DNA of 64,000 nt from Parasitella parasitica (GCA_025201805.1 MU619247.1:4190-68189); one strand, 5' to 3'. Positions 11,347 to 23,483 are shown, counted from the first letter of the stretch. Made by a program: numbers and translations. The notes: generated from the letters alone by a model not told the origin.

Positions 11347-12000
11347 ATGAGTTGCTTAACATTTGCTTTGCTCCTATTTATACCCGCACTGTTTGCGACT
11401 CCTTTTCACAATCAGCTGCTGCAGCGTCGAGATTTGACAACTGTGTATCAACCTACCACTATATATAAAACTGTGATTGCAAGCTCAATTGACGGTGTAT
11501 TTCGAAAAAGCAAGAAAACTTACAAGCATCGGCATGAAGTGATCAAACAAGACCGTCAAGAGTTTGAAGACCAAGTCGAGCAACTAAACCAACAACTGGA
11601 TCCGTACAGGGAATTTATTCCAGGGCAAGCAGCAAAATACCGTCAGGAACAGAAAGAAGACAGGGTACCAGACCAAAATGATTATGATAAGGACAGCTAC
11701 AATGATGTTTATGTTGATGTTGATGATGAATATTGTGAAAAGGATGACCCATGGTGCTGCGAAGAAGGCGAAGAAGGCTGTGACGAATATGAATATGAAG
11801 AATGCAACGAAGGTGAAGAAGGATGCGAAGAGTACGATGAAGATGAAGAGCTTATTATTCGTGAGCTTGATTTCGATGTTTACATTGAAGATGTTGAAGA
11901 GTTTGTAGCAACAGCTATTAACAACAACTTGGAGGCAGATGGTTACACATTGCTAAAGGAACTCACTGTCGTCAGCGGAGATAGCTCTGAAGCGCTATAA
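11347..12000 (+). CDS. Predicted secreted, highly acidic cysteine-containing protein, unknown function
   Basis: This is a single-exon gene of 217 residues. The N-terminus (MSCLTFALLLFIPALFATPF) is a convincing signal peptide with probable cleavage after about residue 17-18. Residues about 55-85 are charged and helical. Residues about 100-180 are dominated by Asp, Glu and Tyr, with cysteines arranged in two related blocks: WCCEEGEEGCDEYEYEE and CNEGEEGCEEYDEDEE. A C-terminal helical segment (IEDVEEFVATAINNNLEADG) is more conventional in composition. I know no family with this pattern. A secreted or wall-associated metal-binding or structural protein is possible, but no function should be assigned. 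The start is the first ATG and gives the signal peptide directly. Confidence 0.75.
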   Translation: MSCLTFALLLFIPALFATPFHNQLLQRRDLTTVYQPTTIYKTVIASSIDGVFRKSKKTYKHRHEVIKQDRQEFEDQVEQLNQQLDPYREFIPGQAAKYRQEQKEDRVPDQNDYDKDSYNDVYVDVDDEYCEKDDPWCCEEGEEGCDEYEYEECNEGEEGCEEYDEDEELIIRELDFDVYIEDVEEFVATAINNNLEADGYTLLKELTVVSGDSSEAL

Positions 12001-12044
12001 ACTATTAGACATACGCATTAATTTATTGATTAGATTAATAAACG

Positions 12045-13865
12045 CTACGATAAGCTAGGGCGAAGACAACGCAACAAATCAGTGTTGAAGCTATCTTCAG
12101 AGAATCTATCAGAGGCAGATGCACGAGCATTCGCTGCCATTTTTTCATACTTTGCTTCTGAGAATAGTAATGCAGAATTTAGACACTCTGCAAAGGTATC
12201 TTCAGTATCTGCCAAGAATCCAGTTTGTCTGCCATCATATTCAATGACGATATCTGATTTGGGCCCTCCAGAATTATGGGCGACGGGTATTAGGCCAGCA
12301 GACATGTATTCTACGACGCCGATACCGAAATGTTCATTCCACATGGTATGGAGTCCTATTTTTGCCATTCCAAGACTTGAAACTAGTAAATTGTAAGAAG
12401 CGTTGATCTCAAAACGAACAAAATCCTATATGGCAATGTATAAATAACAGATGTCCAGATATTCTTTTTATCAAACATCTTTCTTACTTTGATACCAAGA
12501 TCAGTCGCTTCTTTACATAGTCCATCGATTCTTTTTGCGTCCGCCTCATTTCTTGAGCTTCCAATCAATACAAGCTCAACAGGCCTCGTTGTTCTCCACT
12601 GGGGGTATTTTTCAAACAGTTTTGCCAATGATTTCAGCTGCAGTGAGTGATCTTTCTCGGGTCTAAATTGAGCAACACTGACAATCATGGACTTTCTACC
12701 TCTCAAAGGCAGTGCATTGAGTCTTTCTGTGTCGCAAGGGGGATAGACAATCACTGATTTTGTATGCCATAATTGATCGATGTGTCCCTTTGTCCAACTT
12801 GAATTCACCATGACGATGTTGGCAAATGATCCGCAGAATCCATATATCTTTGCAAAAATTTGGTAGTAACTACAAGACATGCAAAAAAGATCAATATAGG
12901 TGCATGCAGCGCATGGAGAGAAAATCACATACATCAGTTTGCCAGTACTCCATATCGCACTCGAAGCGAACTTTACGTCATTATTGTGAGCAGCTCGTCT
13001 TTCATAAACTCGATTCAACATGTCTGAACTGATGGTGGGGTAATGTGTATAAGTTGCAATTGTAGCATTGGTAAAATAGTAAACGAGTGGATAGGTAAAT
13101 GCATAGCCCATGGTATCTGCAAAAAAAAAAAAAAAGCTTGTTAAATCGCTAAAAACTTGTTTTCTGATCTGTAACTCTTGTCATACCAAAGAATACATGA
13201 GGCACCAATTTACTGATAGCCTCATAACCAATAATGAGCGAAGAAAGACTTTGGAGAATCAATGTGAATCTAGGGTATCTACAATCAAGTTGTGTTGGTA
13301 TCCCACTGTGCAATTCAATTTGTGTTGCGACTATTGTACCTGGTATCTTCTGTCCAGTGTCTCTTTGTCAAGTAAGCGAATTGAAGTCTGCTGGGATCCA
13401 ATACAATGTTGAAATTATTCTATTGCACCGTTAGTGTCACTTTTAAAGCGTAGCGCATTGGAAACGGTGTTTTTACCTTGACTTTGCTGATAATCTGCTC
13501 CTTGGTCGCTTCGATGTCGCCTGTATAAACTATGCAAACGACATTGGAAAAATCTCGCTGCACATCTCGCAGAGCCGTCCATAGAACCCGTTCTCCTCCA
13601 CCACCTGCGTTGCTATTGAGAGGATCATTGATTTAGTGGTTTGCTCTCTTGTGATGAAAAAAATAACGTACCAATATGGATGAAAGAATCCTAGAAACAA
13701 CGGCTTCTCAATACTGGCTGCAGAGGGCCCAAGGTCTTGCAATAATTGCAATCTATGCTCATCAGTTGTATTGGTTATGTAGAGCTTCAGTACGGAAAAA
13801 GTCGCCCAAGAAGCAACAAGTAGAGTCGTTAACCAGAATGATAGCGACACAAATAAATCAATCAT
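12045..13865 (-). CDS. ALG11: GDP-Man:Man3GlcNAc2-PP-dolichol alpha-1,2-mannosyltransferase
   Basis: ALG11 is an ER membrane glycosyltransferase (GT4) that adds the fourth and fifth mannoses of the N-glycan precursor on the cytosolic face. The exons read N-terminal membrane helix ([19 protein letters not shown]), then [15 protein letters not shown] across a splice, [62 protein letters not shown], and the GT4 C-terminal motif [19 protein letters not shown] followed by [11 protein letters not shown]. All seven joins keep frame. The start at 13865 was chosen because it opens directly with the hydrophobic anchor; upstream in-frame ATGs add a poly-Phe stretch encoded by a T-run and are unlikely. 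Confidence 0.95.
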
Positions 13866-13935
13866 CTCGAAACAAAATGAAAGAATGAACAGAAAAAAAA
13901 AAAAAAAAAATGGGAGTCTGCCATAAATAAACACA

Positions 13936-14152
13936 ATGCCAAACACCTCGAGCCAGTCAAAACTTGCCAAATTTGTGGATTTCGCATTTGAATACTTGGA
14001 GCTGTATCATACGAACGGAAAAGACATTCTCCGAAATGTGTGAATCGTCTTTTGTCGATCCTCCTTTCAAAAATATAGACAAGCTGCTATTAACATCTCT
14101 GTCAGACACGCCGCTGAAAAAAAGCCCCATTGAATCGTTCAAGCTGCCATGA
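13936..14152 (+). CDS. Possible small spliced ORF, unknown
   Basis: An ATG at 13936 opens 35 codons (MPNTSSQSKLAKFVDFAFEY...), ending in TGA at about 14041. If an intron of about 47 nt from the GTGTGA at 14038 to an AAG acceptor near 14084 is removed, the frame continues to a TGA at 14150-14152 and yields about 56 residues. The first half would form an amphipathic helix. It overlaps only the ALG11 5' flank, and AAG acceptors are used elsewhere in this window. There is no recognised family, so the support is weak. Confidence 0.25.
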
Positions 14153-14214
14153 GCTGGCGCAACAACATCAATTCAAGACAAAAGATCGTAAAAATATGGT
14201 TGTTCAAAATTTTA

Positions 14215-15947
14215 TTAATATATTTTTATCTTGCCATCGCGAACAGCACATGCAATACGCTGGCAGTCTGATTCATTTTCACGAGGCATAATTTTCATGT
14301 CGTATACCGTTTCCAACTCACTGCCTGAAAGCTCTGCTTCTACAGCAACGCCTGCAAAGGCTGCCACAAAATCTGCTAAAGGCCCTGTTTGATACGCACT
14401 TCCATCCGCTAAATCATGATTTCGTTGCTTTAATAACCCATTCAAGCATCATTTCACTCATAAAACATACCGCTACTAACACAGAGTACCTTTTCCCCAT
14501 TTTCATTTGTCTTGACAGCAAGCGAAGTGATGGCGTATCCATTCCTTTTCCATTTTAATTGAGGCTGATCGAGGCCCTTCTGAAGAGAAAAGAGCTGCAC
14601 CAGGCCATTTTTACTACCTGCAAATAACGTCTCTGTCTCTGGTTCGTATGCCATCGATGTAAGGGGATCATCGCTCGTTGGCGTAGCGAAAACCTGCTCA
14701 TACTATGAGTGCATTGCTATCGTCGCTATAAAGTAAAACGGTGCATACCTCTTTTTTGGTACCCAAATGAAGGCCACGGATACTCCCATCATCTAATGCA
14801 ACTAGAACCAGTTTATCTTCTGTGCCAACTTCCATTGGATCTATTTTGCTCATCGTCAGCGACATAGTGCCCATCGATTACACCTGGATTTACCTAAAGT
14901 TGTCTTCTCAGCAGGCTCATACTGAGATGGGAGGCTAGTAAGGAGAATCATCTTGTTGATGGCGAATTCATAATTTCCTAATGTGGCGATTGTTGACGAT
15001 GTACCGCAGTTCCATAATTTGACAGTGCCATCACGAGAAGATGCTTTAGAGAAGCATGAACACAACTGCAAAAAGAATGACGACAAAACATATGCTTACA
15101 TAGAACATTGCGACCCAGAGAAACAATAGCGGTACCAGTGATTGCTACAAAGACGTTACTATTGTTTGCATTGTTTATTCTATGACATGACATGCCATGC
15201 CATGATGTACCTGAAGTGTGTCCTTGCAGTGTAACGGGGTTGCTGCCATCCAGCACAGACCAGATTTTGAGCAAAAAGTCGGAACCGCCTGTTAACACCA
15301 CTAAATTACTAGGAAAAAATTGAACAGTAGCAACATCATTGAGATGGCCTTTCAGGGTCATTTGGATATCCCCTGAACTGACATGTCCTAGTGAGACTTC
15401 AGAGCCATGAGCAGCAGCAAACAAATTGCCATTGGGTGATATATCAACGCAAGTTACCTAATAATGCGTTAGGAAAAGAATGTTCATCATCAACCCAACT
15501 TACAGGCTTATCCTTAACAGGGTGAATTTGGATCCGTGGGCTGTACACAGTTATACCTCTGACATCTAATGCTTCACACTCTACTTTGAAGGCACGCTAT
15601 CGAGTAATGTGTTCAATGATCAACATTCGATTTTTGCAGTGTGAAATACTGTACATACAGAGTTCAGCATGGTCACCTTGATGTCATTAGTTCCTTCGAG
15701 GGAGGCTTCATAATTGCCCACACGACGAACGCTTACTGATCCTTGAATACTCTCTTTGCCTCAAAAGAGTGTTTCGGAGGGGTTAGTTTTATAAGGGTCC
15801 CTCCTTGCTCGAGAGTCATATCCTACCTGTCATGTAGCAAGCAATCCAGAAAGATCCTTCAGGAATCGTGTTTGAAGCCACTTCTCTGACAACATCGTCC
15901 CAATCAGCTTGAACAGAAACAAAGGGCAGAGTTTCTACTGTAGACAT
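14215..15947 (-). CDS. PAAF1: Proteasomal ATPase-associated factor 1 / Rpn14-like WD40 protein
   Basis: PAAF1/Rpn14 is a WD40 chaperone that binds Rpt ATPases during assembly of the proteasome 19S base. This multi-exon gene starts MSTVETLPFVSVQADWDDVV at 15947 and ends KIKIY at 14215. WD repeats are visible as VTCVDISPNGNLFAAAHGSE, VATVQFFPSNLVVLTGGSDF, LKIWSVLDGSNPVTLQGHTS, VLSSSRDGTVKLWNCGTSS and YAITSLAVKTNENGEKVLCV. The domain order (a unique N-terminal strand region followed by repeats without other domains) and the LKIWS/GHTS/SSRDGTVKLW block fit PAAF1. Other WD40 families cannot be fully excluded by eye. It is divergent from the TFIP11 gene, with about 360 bp between starts. Confidence 0.8.
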
Positions 15948-16309
15948 TTTTTAAACCTGGTTTGGAGAAAGAGCTTGAGCAAAGTTAATTTGATGGAAAA
16001 ATGAATTCATGGACCGATGTGTTCAATATATATTTATATGTATATATATCCATGTCAAGGATTTATCATACAATCAGTGCAATGTAATGCCCACAAGCCA
16101 AAATCTTTCGGCTGCAGTCGATAGTATATTTGAATTCCAAGCAGATTTGACATGCATCTAGAGACTCTTTGGGCAGACCCATATGATGGACACACCCATA
16201 AAGCAATGCTGCGGCAGTCACCATACATTGGCATCTCCTTTAGCAAAAAAAATGGCATCTCGTTTTCTTTTTTTTTTCTTTGAGGGTAGATACCATCATA
16301 ATTTATAAT

Positions 16310-18546
16310 ATGGGAAGACGCAAAAATTACATGGACGATGGCCAAGATTCTTCTGACGATGAAGAAGCAGGAAGGATCAATTTTGACATCACCGAGGACG
16401 ACCTTGATGCAGAAATAGCGGGTTTTTCTGGGCAACGAAATAGACGTCGACAAGCACGATTTGGCGAGAGCGATGACGATGATCAAGACGACCAAGAAGA
16501 CATACGTGGGGGTTTAGGAGGCAGAGGAGGACTAGGGCTTGGCCCATCTTTTCTGCTTGCCAAGCAAACAACAGAAACACCAGAAGCATCGCCAGTAAAG
16601 AAGGACCCTGTCAAGGAAAAGGTTAGAGGACGACCATCTGCTAATACGCCACCTCCAGACCCAGGATTTGCGCAATTCAACAAGCATTCGAAAGGATTCG
16701 GGCAAAAGATGTTGGAAAAGATGGGCTGGAATGTGGGCAAGGGCTTGGGTGCGGATGGTGCAGGTATTGTGAACCCTGTTGAAACAAAGCTGCGTCCTGC
16801 TCGAATGGGTTTGAGTTTTAGAGGGTTTGACGAACGTACAGCGCAGGCTAAATTGGAAGCCAAGGCACGTCGAGGCGAAGCATCCAGCGACGAAGAAAAG
16901 GAGCCAGAGCCCAGAGGAAAGAGACGCAATGCTTGGAAATCGGAGCCTTTGCTCTCTGGGAACGACCAAGTCCATAGAAAGAGAAAACCAAAGACTATCT
17001 ACAAGACAGCAGCAGAGATTCTTGCGGAAACCGAGCAGCACCAGATACCCTTGCCGCAACAAAAGATTATTGATATGACAGGACCTGGTGTTCGGGAGAT
17101 CAATCTTGCAGATATCAAACGTACAGATTCCCCTACGTTGATGGAGGTAACAACACGACTACCTGAATTGCGACATAATTTACGCTTGATGGTCGACTTA
17201 TCTCGAGCAGACTTGGAGAATTTATCAAGGGAAAAACAGTCAAATGCGTTTAAAATGAAGTCTTTGCAAGATGAGTTGGGAGCGATGAGGGAACACCTGG
17301 ACAAAGACCAAGAACAGTTGCGAAAATTAGAGCAACTCAAGACAATCACTAATCAATTAATGCAAATCAGTAAAGATGCGTTGGCGACTGGGGCGTTCAG
17401 TACAGGCAACATTACAGCCTTATTTGGAGAGCAGTTCCAAACATTAGAGCGAGACTATGCAAGCGAAATAAAATCAATGAACATTGACGCATTGGTGGTA
17501 TCTGTTTGGGCGCCCATCATGAAATACACATCAACGAGCTGGGATGTATTAGAGGAGCCGACTAGGGGAGTCGCCGATGTAAAAAAATGGAAGTGCTTAT
17601 TGACAAAGAACGACGACAGCGACGCCGAAAGAGGTTGGACTCGCAACAGATCACAAAAGACCTTGATTTGTACACCTTTCGAAACAATGATGAATACAGT
17701 CTGGCTAAACAAAGTGCGAAGCGCTATAAAGTAAGTCGCAGTGCTATATTCCATCAGTACCATAATACTTACTGCCGTTAATACAGCAATCAGTGGGATA
17801 TTCACGACCCTGACCCTCTTATTCAACTGATGGAAGAATGGGAGCCCGTCTTGCCGAGATTTATTCACGAAAATATCATTCACCAACTCATATTACCCAA
17901 GATCAGCCGTGCCGTTTCAGACTGGAATCCTCGCACTGATCCTATAATGATTCATACTTGGATACATCCGTGGTTCCCAACACTCAGAGCATGGCGTTTG
18001 GCGGAGCTATTCACTCATATTCGACATAAACTATCAGTTGTGTTGCGCCAATGGCACCCTTCTGATGAATCGGCATTGCATATCATATCGCCCTGGAAAG
18101 ATGTGTGGACATGGGACCAGTTGGAACAATTTACGACCAAATCGATTCTGCCAAAATTAACCTTGGTGCTACGGGAGGAATTTCAGGTGGATCCCAGAAA
18201 CCAAAAATTGGATGCTCTCGTTTGGTGTCTAGCTTGGAAGAATCTGCTATCGGATACAGTGCTGGGTCTGTTACTGAAGAATGAATTCTTCGACAAATGG
18301 CACTCTGTTTTGGTACAATGGCTCAATTTGGACATGTACAGCATCAATTACGACCAGATTAGTGATTGGTACCGTTGGTGGAGGCAAGTTTTTGACGCCT
18401 ACGGTTTGGATACTAATAAGATTGTCATGCAAGAGTTTAGACGAGGTCTTGAGACAATGAACATGGCATTGGGAGGCGAAGACCTTTACTCCATGGGACT
18501 GTCAAAGGATCAGAACCATCCATCACGAACGGATCTCATAAAATAA
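16310..18546 (+). CDS. TFIP11: TFIP11/Ntr1-type G-patch spliceosome disassembly factor
   Basis: TFIP11 (yeast Ntr1/Spp382) activates the DEAH helicase Prp43 to take apart the post-splicing spliceosome. Two exons (16310-17730 and 17787-18546; 2,181 nt) give 726 residues. The N-terminus is acidic (DDGQDSSDDEE) with the TFIP N-terminal motif INFDITEDDLDAEIAGF. The G-patch spans about residues 120-165 (GFGQKMLEKMGWNVGKGLG). The C-terminal GCFC-like half contains HTWIHPWFPTLRAW and QWHPSDESALHIISPWKDVW, as in the human protein. The splice restores INNQWDIHDPDPLIQLMEEW. The ATG at 16310 (MGRRKNY) gives the family N-terminus. Confidence 0.95.
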
Positions 18547-18624
18547 AAATTTCTGTAAATGCGGGTTTTTTTTTATTCATACGCGATTTAGACGTGTTCT
18601 AAAGTACTTGGGGTTTCTTGGTTT

Positions 18625-20700
18625 ATGGTTAGAATTACAAATAGTCTCTACCACGAAGCATATAAGTATATCAAGCAAGACTCCTCATTGGGAGGCAATT
18701 GTATCATATTTGTAGCTTCTGATGTCGATTCAATTTGTGCTGTCCATATTTTCCAGGTATATAAAAAAAAAAAAAAAAAGAAACAGAAACAGAGAAATTC
18801 CATGTGTATTTTAGTAACCATACACCACTAATTAAACCCACAGGCATTATTAAGGAGCGACATTATACCTCATAAAATTGTACCTGTATCCGGCCATAAG
18901 GACCTAGAAGAAGCAAATGAAAAACTTGTTTCCAAAGATGAAAATTTGCGTTCGATTGTCATGATCAATTGCGGAGGAGGCATCATGATTGGAAACTTGT
19001 TCACAGCACACGCAGAAGCAAAAGTATACATTATTGATAGCCACAGACCACTCCTACTCGACAACCTACTTGAAGATAACAACCAGATTTGTGTATTTGA
19101 CGATGAGAGCGATTCACACCGAATGGTGGCAGCCATCAGTGCATGCGAAATAGCCATGGCCGCAGAGGATGAAGATTCTGACGAGGACAACTTTGATGAA
19201 GATGAGGAGGAAGACGAAGATGGGCGACCGATAAATCCTCGCAGCAGGCAAAGGAGAAGACTCAATGAAACGCTTACACCAGCAGAGAGAAGCGAAAGAC
19301 GTAAAGCTAATCGCACGATAGTAGACTATTACAATCAAGGCGCCTCTTTTGCAAATTCAGTATCCGGATCAGTGTATGAACTAGCGCAACAACTCGGAAA
19401 AACCAACAATGACATGTTATGGCTTGCAATTGTTGGCGTCACATCACAATATATATTCGAAAAGATTGATACAGCCAGATATGCAGATCAAGTCAACATT
19501 TTTCGAGATGATAGAGCAAGGCTAAATGTGGATAGAGCTGAAGACGGTCAACTACAGAGTATAAACAACATTGTTATAAAATCAGAGGATGAATATCGGT
19601 TCATGATGTTTCGACATTGGAGTCTCTATGACAGCATGTACCATTCTGGTTATGTGTCCAGTAAATTAGCCGTTTGGAAAGACGCAGGGAAAAAGAGGCT
19701 GAATAACATGTTTGCAAAAATGGGCTTCTCACTGCAGCAATGCCAACAAGTATATACCCACATGGACATGGATCTAAAACAGATGCTTAGAAACAAAATC
19801 GAGGTCGTTGCTCCTTTGTATGGCTTGACTGATATTTGCTATCCCAGTTTCACTAAAAGCTATGGATGGGAGTGCTGTTTATCAGCAAGTGATGTCGTTT
19901 ATTCATTGTCGACTATTTTAGAGACAAGCCCTGCTGCTGCAACAAGGTTAGGCGCTGAAATTAAGCACAGACATGGTAACGAGGACGATTGGAAGCCAAC
20001 TCAGTCATCGTCGGATACAGCAGAACTGCAATGTGGAAGGAAGGATTGGTGGATGAGAAATTTCTTCACCGCTTATGATGCTCTAAAAGATGCCTCGCCT
20101 GAAATCATCTTGCAAGGTTTGAAACTATGCATGGAAACTCAAAAAGCAGTTGTGAGGCAGGGAACCTCAGTTATAGACAAGAAAATGGTCAAGCTACTCA
20201 AGAATTTTCGATTTGTAAATGTCCGAAATACAGCCGAGTTGCCAATATTCCAACATCCTTCTTCGTTGACAAAACTTGGACTGTTTCTGACAGATGCATA
20301 TAGAGTGAGTGCCTGCAATATCACCGGAGTTTATATTTTATTATGTCGGAGATTAGTTTTTTCTGATAGTTTCAAACTCAATTCAGGAACATGGAAAGAA
20401 AAATTTGCCCATTGTCTTGTCTTCTTTTGATGAAGAGTACAATACATGTCTAGTCATTGCATTGTCGGGTGCGCCTACATTTGGAGATGTCCGCAAAAAG
20501 TAAGTTAATATTGACGTGTTCCCTACTATGGATAGAGTCTAACTTTGAGGGAGTGTAGCACATTTGGCTTGTCATTTGAGGAGGCGGTTGAAAATACAAA
20601 GGCACGAATATCGTTTGACAGTTTCGACCAAACAGTCATCCAAGTACATAATAATGATATTGAACATTTTATTGAATCATTACACTATAAACCAAGATAA
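18625..20700 (+). CDS. CDC45: DNA replication initiation factor Cdc45
   Basis: Cdc45 is a subunit of the CMG replicative helicase, related to DHH phosphoesterases but inactive. Four exons (18625-18756, 18844-20304, 20387-20499, 20559-20700) sum to 1,848 nt, giving 615 residues. The N-terminus IIFVASDVDSICAVHIFQ aligns with the degenerate DHH motif, followed by YIIDSHRPLLLDN. An acidic loop (EDEDSDEDNFDEDEEEDEDG) and a basic segment follow, as in other Cdc45 proteins. The C-terminus contains FLTDAYREHGKKNLPIVLS and FGLSFEEAVENT. Intron 1 has a long A-run. The gene starts about 78 bp after TFIP11 on the same strand and ends about 20 bp from the convergent GT10 gene, so transcripts probably overlap at their 3' ends. 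Confidence 0.96.
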
Positions 20701-20720
20701 TACAATGTAAATTATTCCCC

Positions 20721-22200
20721 TTATTTTAGTGCTTTTTTAGATTCTTTAAATAAAAATGCAATAAATACAAAAAATAACGCAATGAATGATACGTTAGCTA
20801 CTACTATTCTAAATGCAGTGTCTTCAAAATTATGTTTCTGACTTTTGGCAATGGTTGTCAAACTACCATTCGAAGGCTGTATTTGCTGTAGTGTGTAGTT
20901 AGGTCTAGTAAATTCGTCTTGAGGTCGTGGCGTCCAGTCTGGTTGATAGGGTGGGCCGTTGGCTATGTAATTCCATTTACCCGAGGCAGAACAAGATTGA
21001 TCTGCCAAGAAAATGTGAGCTTCATTGGGATCATGATAGGCATGGGTTTGATTTAGGTCACTTTTAAATGCCCACCAGGGTAATACACCGCGACACACTG
21101 AACAATAACTTGATATTTGGTTGAAAGCTATTGTATCATTCCATCGGCTAATAAATTCAGGTTCTAGTCTGTCTTTGGGTGCAATGTCAATGGCGTGTTG
21201 TCTATACGATAAATACTGCAAATAGGCTGTATCATTGTTGTGTAAATAATTAATATAATCTGCTAAATCTTTTGGATCAGGATATGCATCCATATAAATC
21301 ACAGATCTATTTGTAGGAATATAGCCCTGGTAGCTAGATGGTCCATCTACTATAGGGACGGCTGATAAGGTTAACGTGTCGTATAATTTTTCAGTGGCAT
21401 AGTCTTCACAATTAGAGTTCTCAACTGCCAGATAAAACTTGTATTCTGCAATAAGGTCTGAGCGAGACTTATCCAATGGAAATGGCTTATTATTTAAACA
21501 ACTTCCGTAGCTATGAACATCCACGTATTCCATTAATTTTTCAATGTACTTTTCTCTTCCGTTAGTTGCTCTACAGTTTTTAGCGATCCATAGGATAGGT
21601 GCTGATTTGGTTTTCGTTTTAATAAAATCTTTCGGTAGCGGCCTATTTACTACATCCATGATTGCGGGTGAAAAATACGAGAACAAAAAAGTTGATTTGA
21701 AGTTATACGAGGCCAAATAGTCAAAATCACGCATAATTTCCTTATCAGCTCTGAATATACTTGAGAATGGTGTTTCCAAAGACTCTAAAATCCACGGTTG
21801 ATTGGTGGCGTCTTTATCTCAGTTTAAACTTAGCACAAACGCACTGGATGAATCTTTTGTGTTCAAAACCTACGATCTTGTAATTCAGCTAGCATCATAT
21901 CCGGGGCATGGAACATTAAAGCAGCAGCATCCTTTATATCATTTCTTGCGCTTGTCAGTGTACACCAATGGTCGTCTTTTGTATCAATATCGAATTCATC
22001 TGGTATTGGACAATCTCTCGCAGTGAACTTTTTGTCCTCCACTGAATAGTGTCAAATCAGGGGCAGTTAAATATCAATTAAAACAGGTTTGGTGTATAAA
22101 ATTCAGTTACCAAATTTTCTGGAACCAAACCAAGGAGTCGCATATACGATTTTCAATGGCGGTAATGTCGTTGCCATCGCGAACAAAATGTTCAGTTGTT
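20721..22200 (-). CDS. GT10 alpha-1,3-fucosyltransferase-like protein, 5' end cut by assembly gap
   Basis: This is a glycosyltransferase family 10 protein, expected in the Golgi. The family core is present: the fucosyltransferase motif FYLAVENSNCEDYATEKLYD, then TLSAVPIVDGPSSYQGYIP and FISRWNDT. Upstream exons on the minus strand read PPLKIVYATPWFGSRKFG, an acidic DDHWCTLTSARNDIKDAAAL segment, and a splice (GTAGGT donor near 21890) giving HKDATNQPWILESLETPFSS. The C-terminus has an extra hydrophobic segment (FRIVVANVSFIALFFVFIAF), so a C-terminal membrane anchor is likely. The reading frame is still open at 22200, where the N gap begins, so the true start is not visible. ATG 22177 is only a fallback start. 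The donor sugar and acceptor cannot be determined. Confidence 0.85.
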
Positions 22201-22210
22201 NNNNNNNNNN
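22201..22210. other. Assembly gap (10 N)
   Basis: Ten unresolved bases are followed directly by a near-pure A run (22211-22256 with one G). The real gap size is unknown. It interrupts the 5' part of the GT10 gene and marks an assembly break at a homopolymer. Confidence 0.95.
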
Positions 22211-22253
<43 letters not shown>

Positions 22254-22256
22254 AAA
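22211..22256 (+). repeat. Poly(A) tract beside the gap
   Basis: A run of 30 A, one G, then 15 A. It is just downstream (on the minus strand) of the LSB5 stop codon and next to the N gap. Its length is probably unreliable. Confidence 0.9.
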
Positions 22257-22312
22257 CGCCAAGTTATAAGTTTTAAAATTTCATTTTATTGTTGTAATAC
22301 GTTCCTTGCGTT

Positions 22313-23384
22313 TTATACTAGTGGATCAGCAAAGGGATCTTCCAGGCCTCCTTCTCCTTCTCCTTCTTCTTCGTTAGAACTTGTTGTCAGCATAGCATCA
22401 TGCATATCAAGTGCTTTTAAAAGAACTTCGTTTGCTGCAAGCAACGTGCCAATCCATTCTTCATCTTCAACAAGACGAATATAATAAACGATTTTTTTGC
22501 TATCCTGTTCACAACGTAAATAATTCTCTTGTATTGCCTTATCGCTCAGCTCTACATGTTGCAATGCGTTGATCAGGTTGTTTGCTGACTGTGTTGCCAT
22601 GGCAATTTGCTGAATAATTTTAGATTTGGATTTTTCAAAATCGAATGCGACATCATTTGTTTGTGCAGTTGACAAAATAGCCAACGAACTTTTACTTGTG
22701 GGCATAGTCTTTGCTGTAGCTGGCGTATTGACTTTGTAGCTGCTGAAACTCTTTTTCAACAATCCAACAAATGGTATAGGCTTTCTTGGCTCGAGATAAA
22801 GTCTGCCCTTATCGTATAGCTCTTGTAGTACTCGTACACCCCTTTCATTTTTAAATCGGATCGACCAAATGCCTAGCAGTGTAACCAGCAATTTCCTTAC
22901 TCTGATGTCCTCGGTGGAAGATTCTATAATGTGGTCAAACATTTCTTTCATTTTGTCATGGTGTACCAGCTCCCCTATTCTCGTAATACATTAAAAATGG
23001 CTCAACCTTGGGCATAAATTTATTTACTGCAAAAACGCTGGTTGGAATTTTCCATCAACAATCGCAAAATCTAGATACACAATAGGGCTTAATTTCAATG
23101 GTTTTTATGCTGATAAAAAGCAGGTTACCTCCAACGCTCGTAGTTTTTGTTCCGATGTACCATGCTTAAGCTTTTTTCTTATAGCGTCAATTGCTTCTCT
23201 AGCTCCACTTGATTGCATACAGATGGATTCTATCAACTGCTGGAATTGGAACCATTCAATTTGATCGTAACTGGACAGATTATCTGATTCCCGGGTTAAA
23301 ACCATCTGCAAGCATAGAATATATGCAGTACTTACCGATATATACTGTAATAGAAGACTTGATGTTGGCAGAGAAAATACCCAT
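22313..23384 (-). CDS. LSB5: LSB5-like VHS-GAT adaptor protein
   Basis: Lsb5 links actin regulators and ubiquitin/Arf signalling in endocytosis. The N-terminus MGIFSANIKSSIT resembles the start of yeast Lsb5. A VHS domain follows (WFQFQQLIESICMQ, AIRKKLKHGTSEQKLRALE, ILRLLMENSNQRFCRELV, KMKEMFDHIIESS), with a GAT-like three-helix region at IIQQIAMATQSANNLINALQ and an acidic C-terminus EDPFADPLV that could bind adaptors. There are about four exons. For intron 1, the strong-looking donor GTAAGT (about 23327) shifts frame; using GTATAT just upstream (about 23336) keeps it. The start at 23384 was chosen for the conserved MG-F/I-S opening. It lies 100 bp downstream of BUD21 on the same strand. Confidence 0.8.
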
Positions 23385-23483
23385 TGCAAATAAAAATAGC
23401 AAACAAGCAAGATATAAAAAAAAAAAAAAAAAAAAAAATGAAGAGGAAAGAAGCATCGATATGCGCTTATGTATGTACATGAT

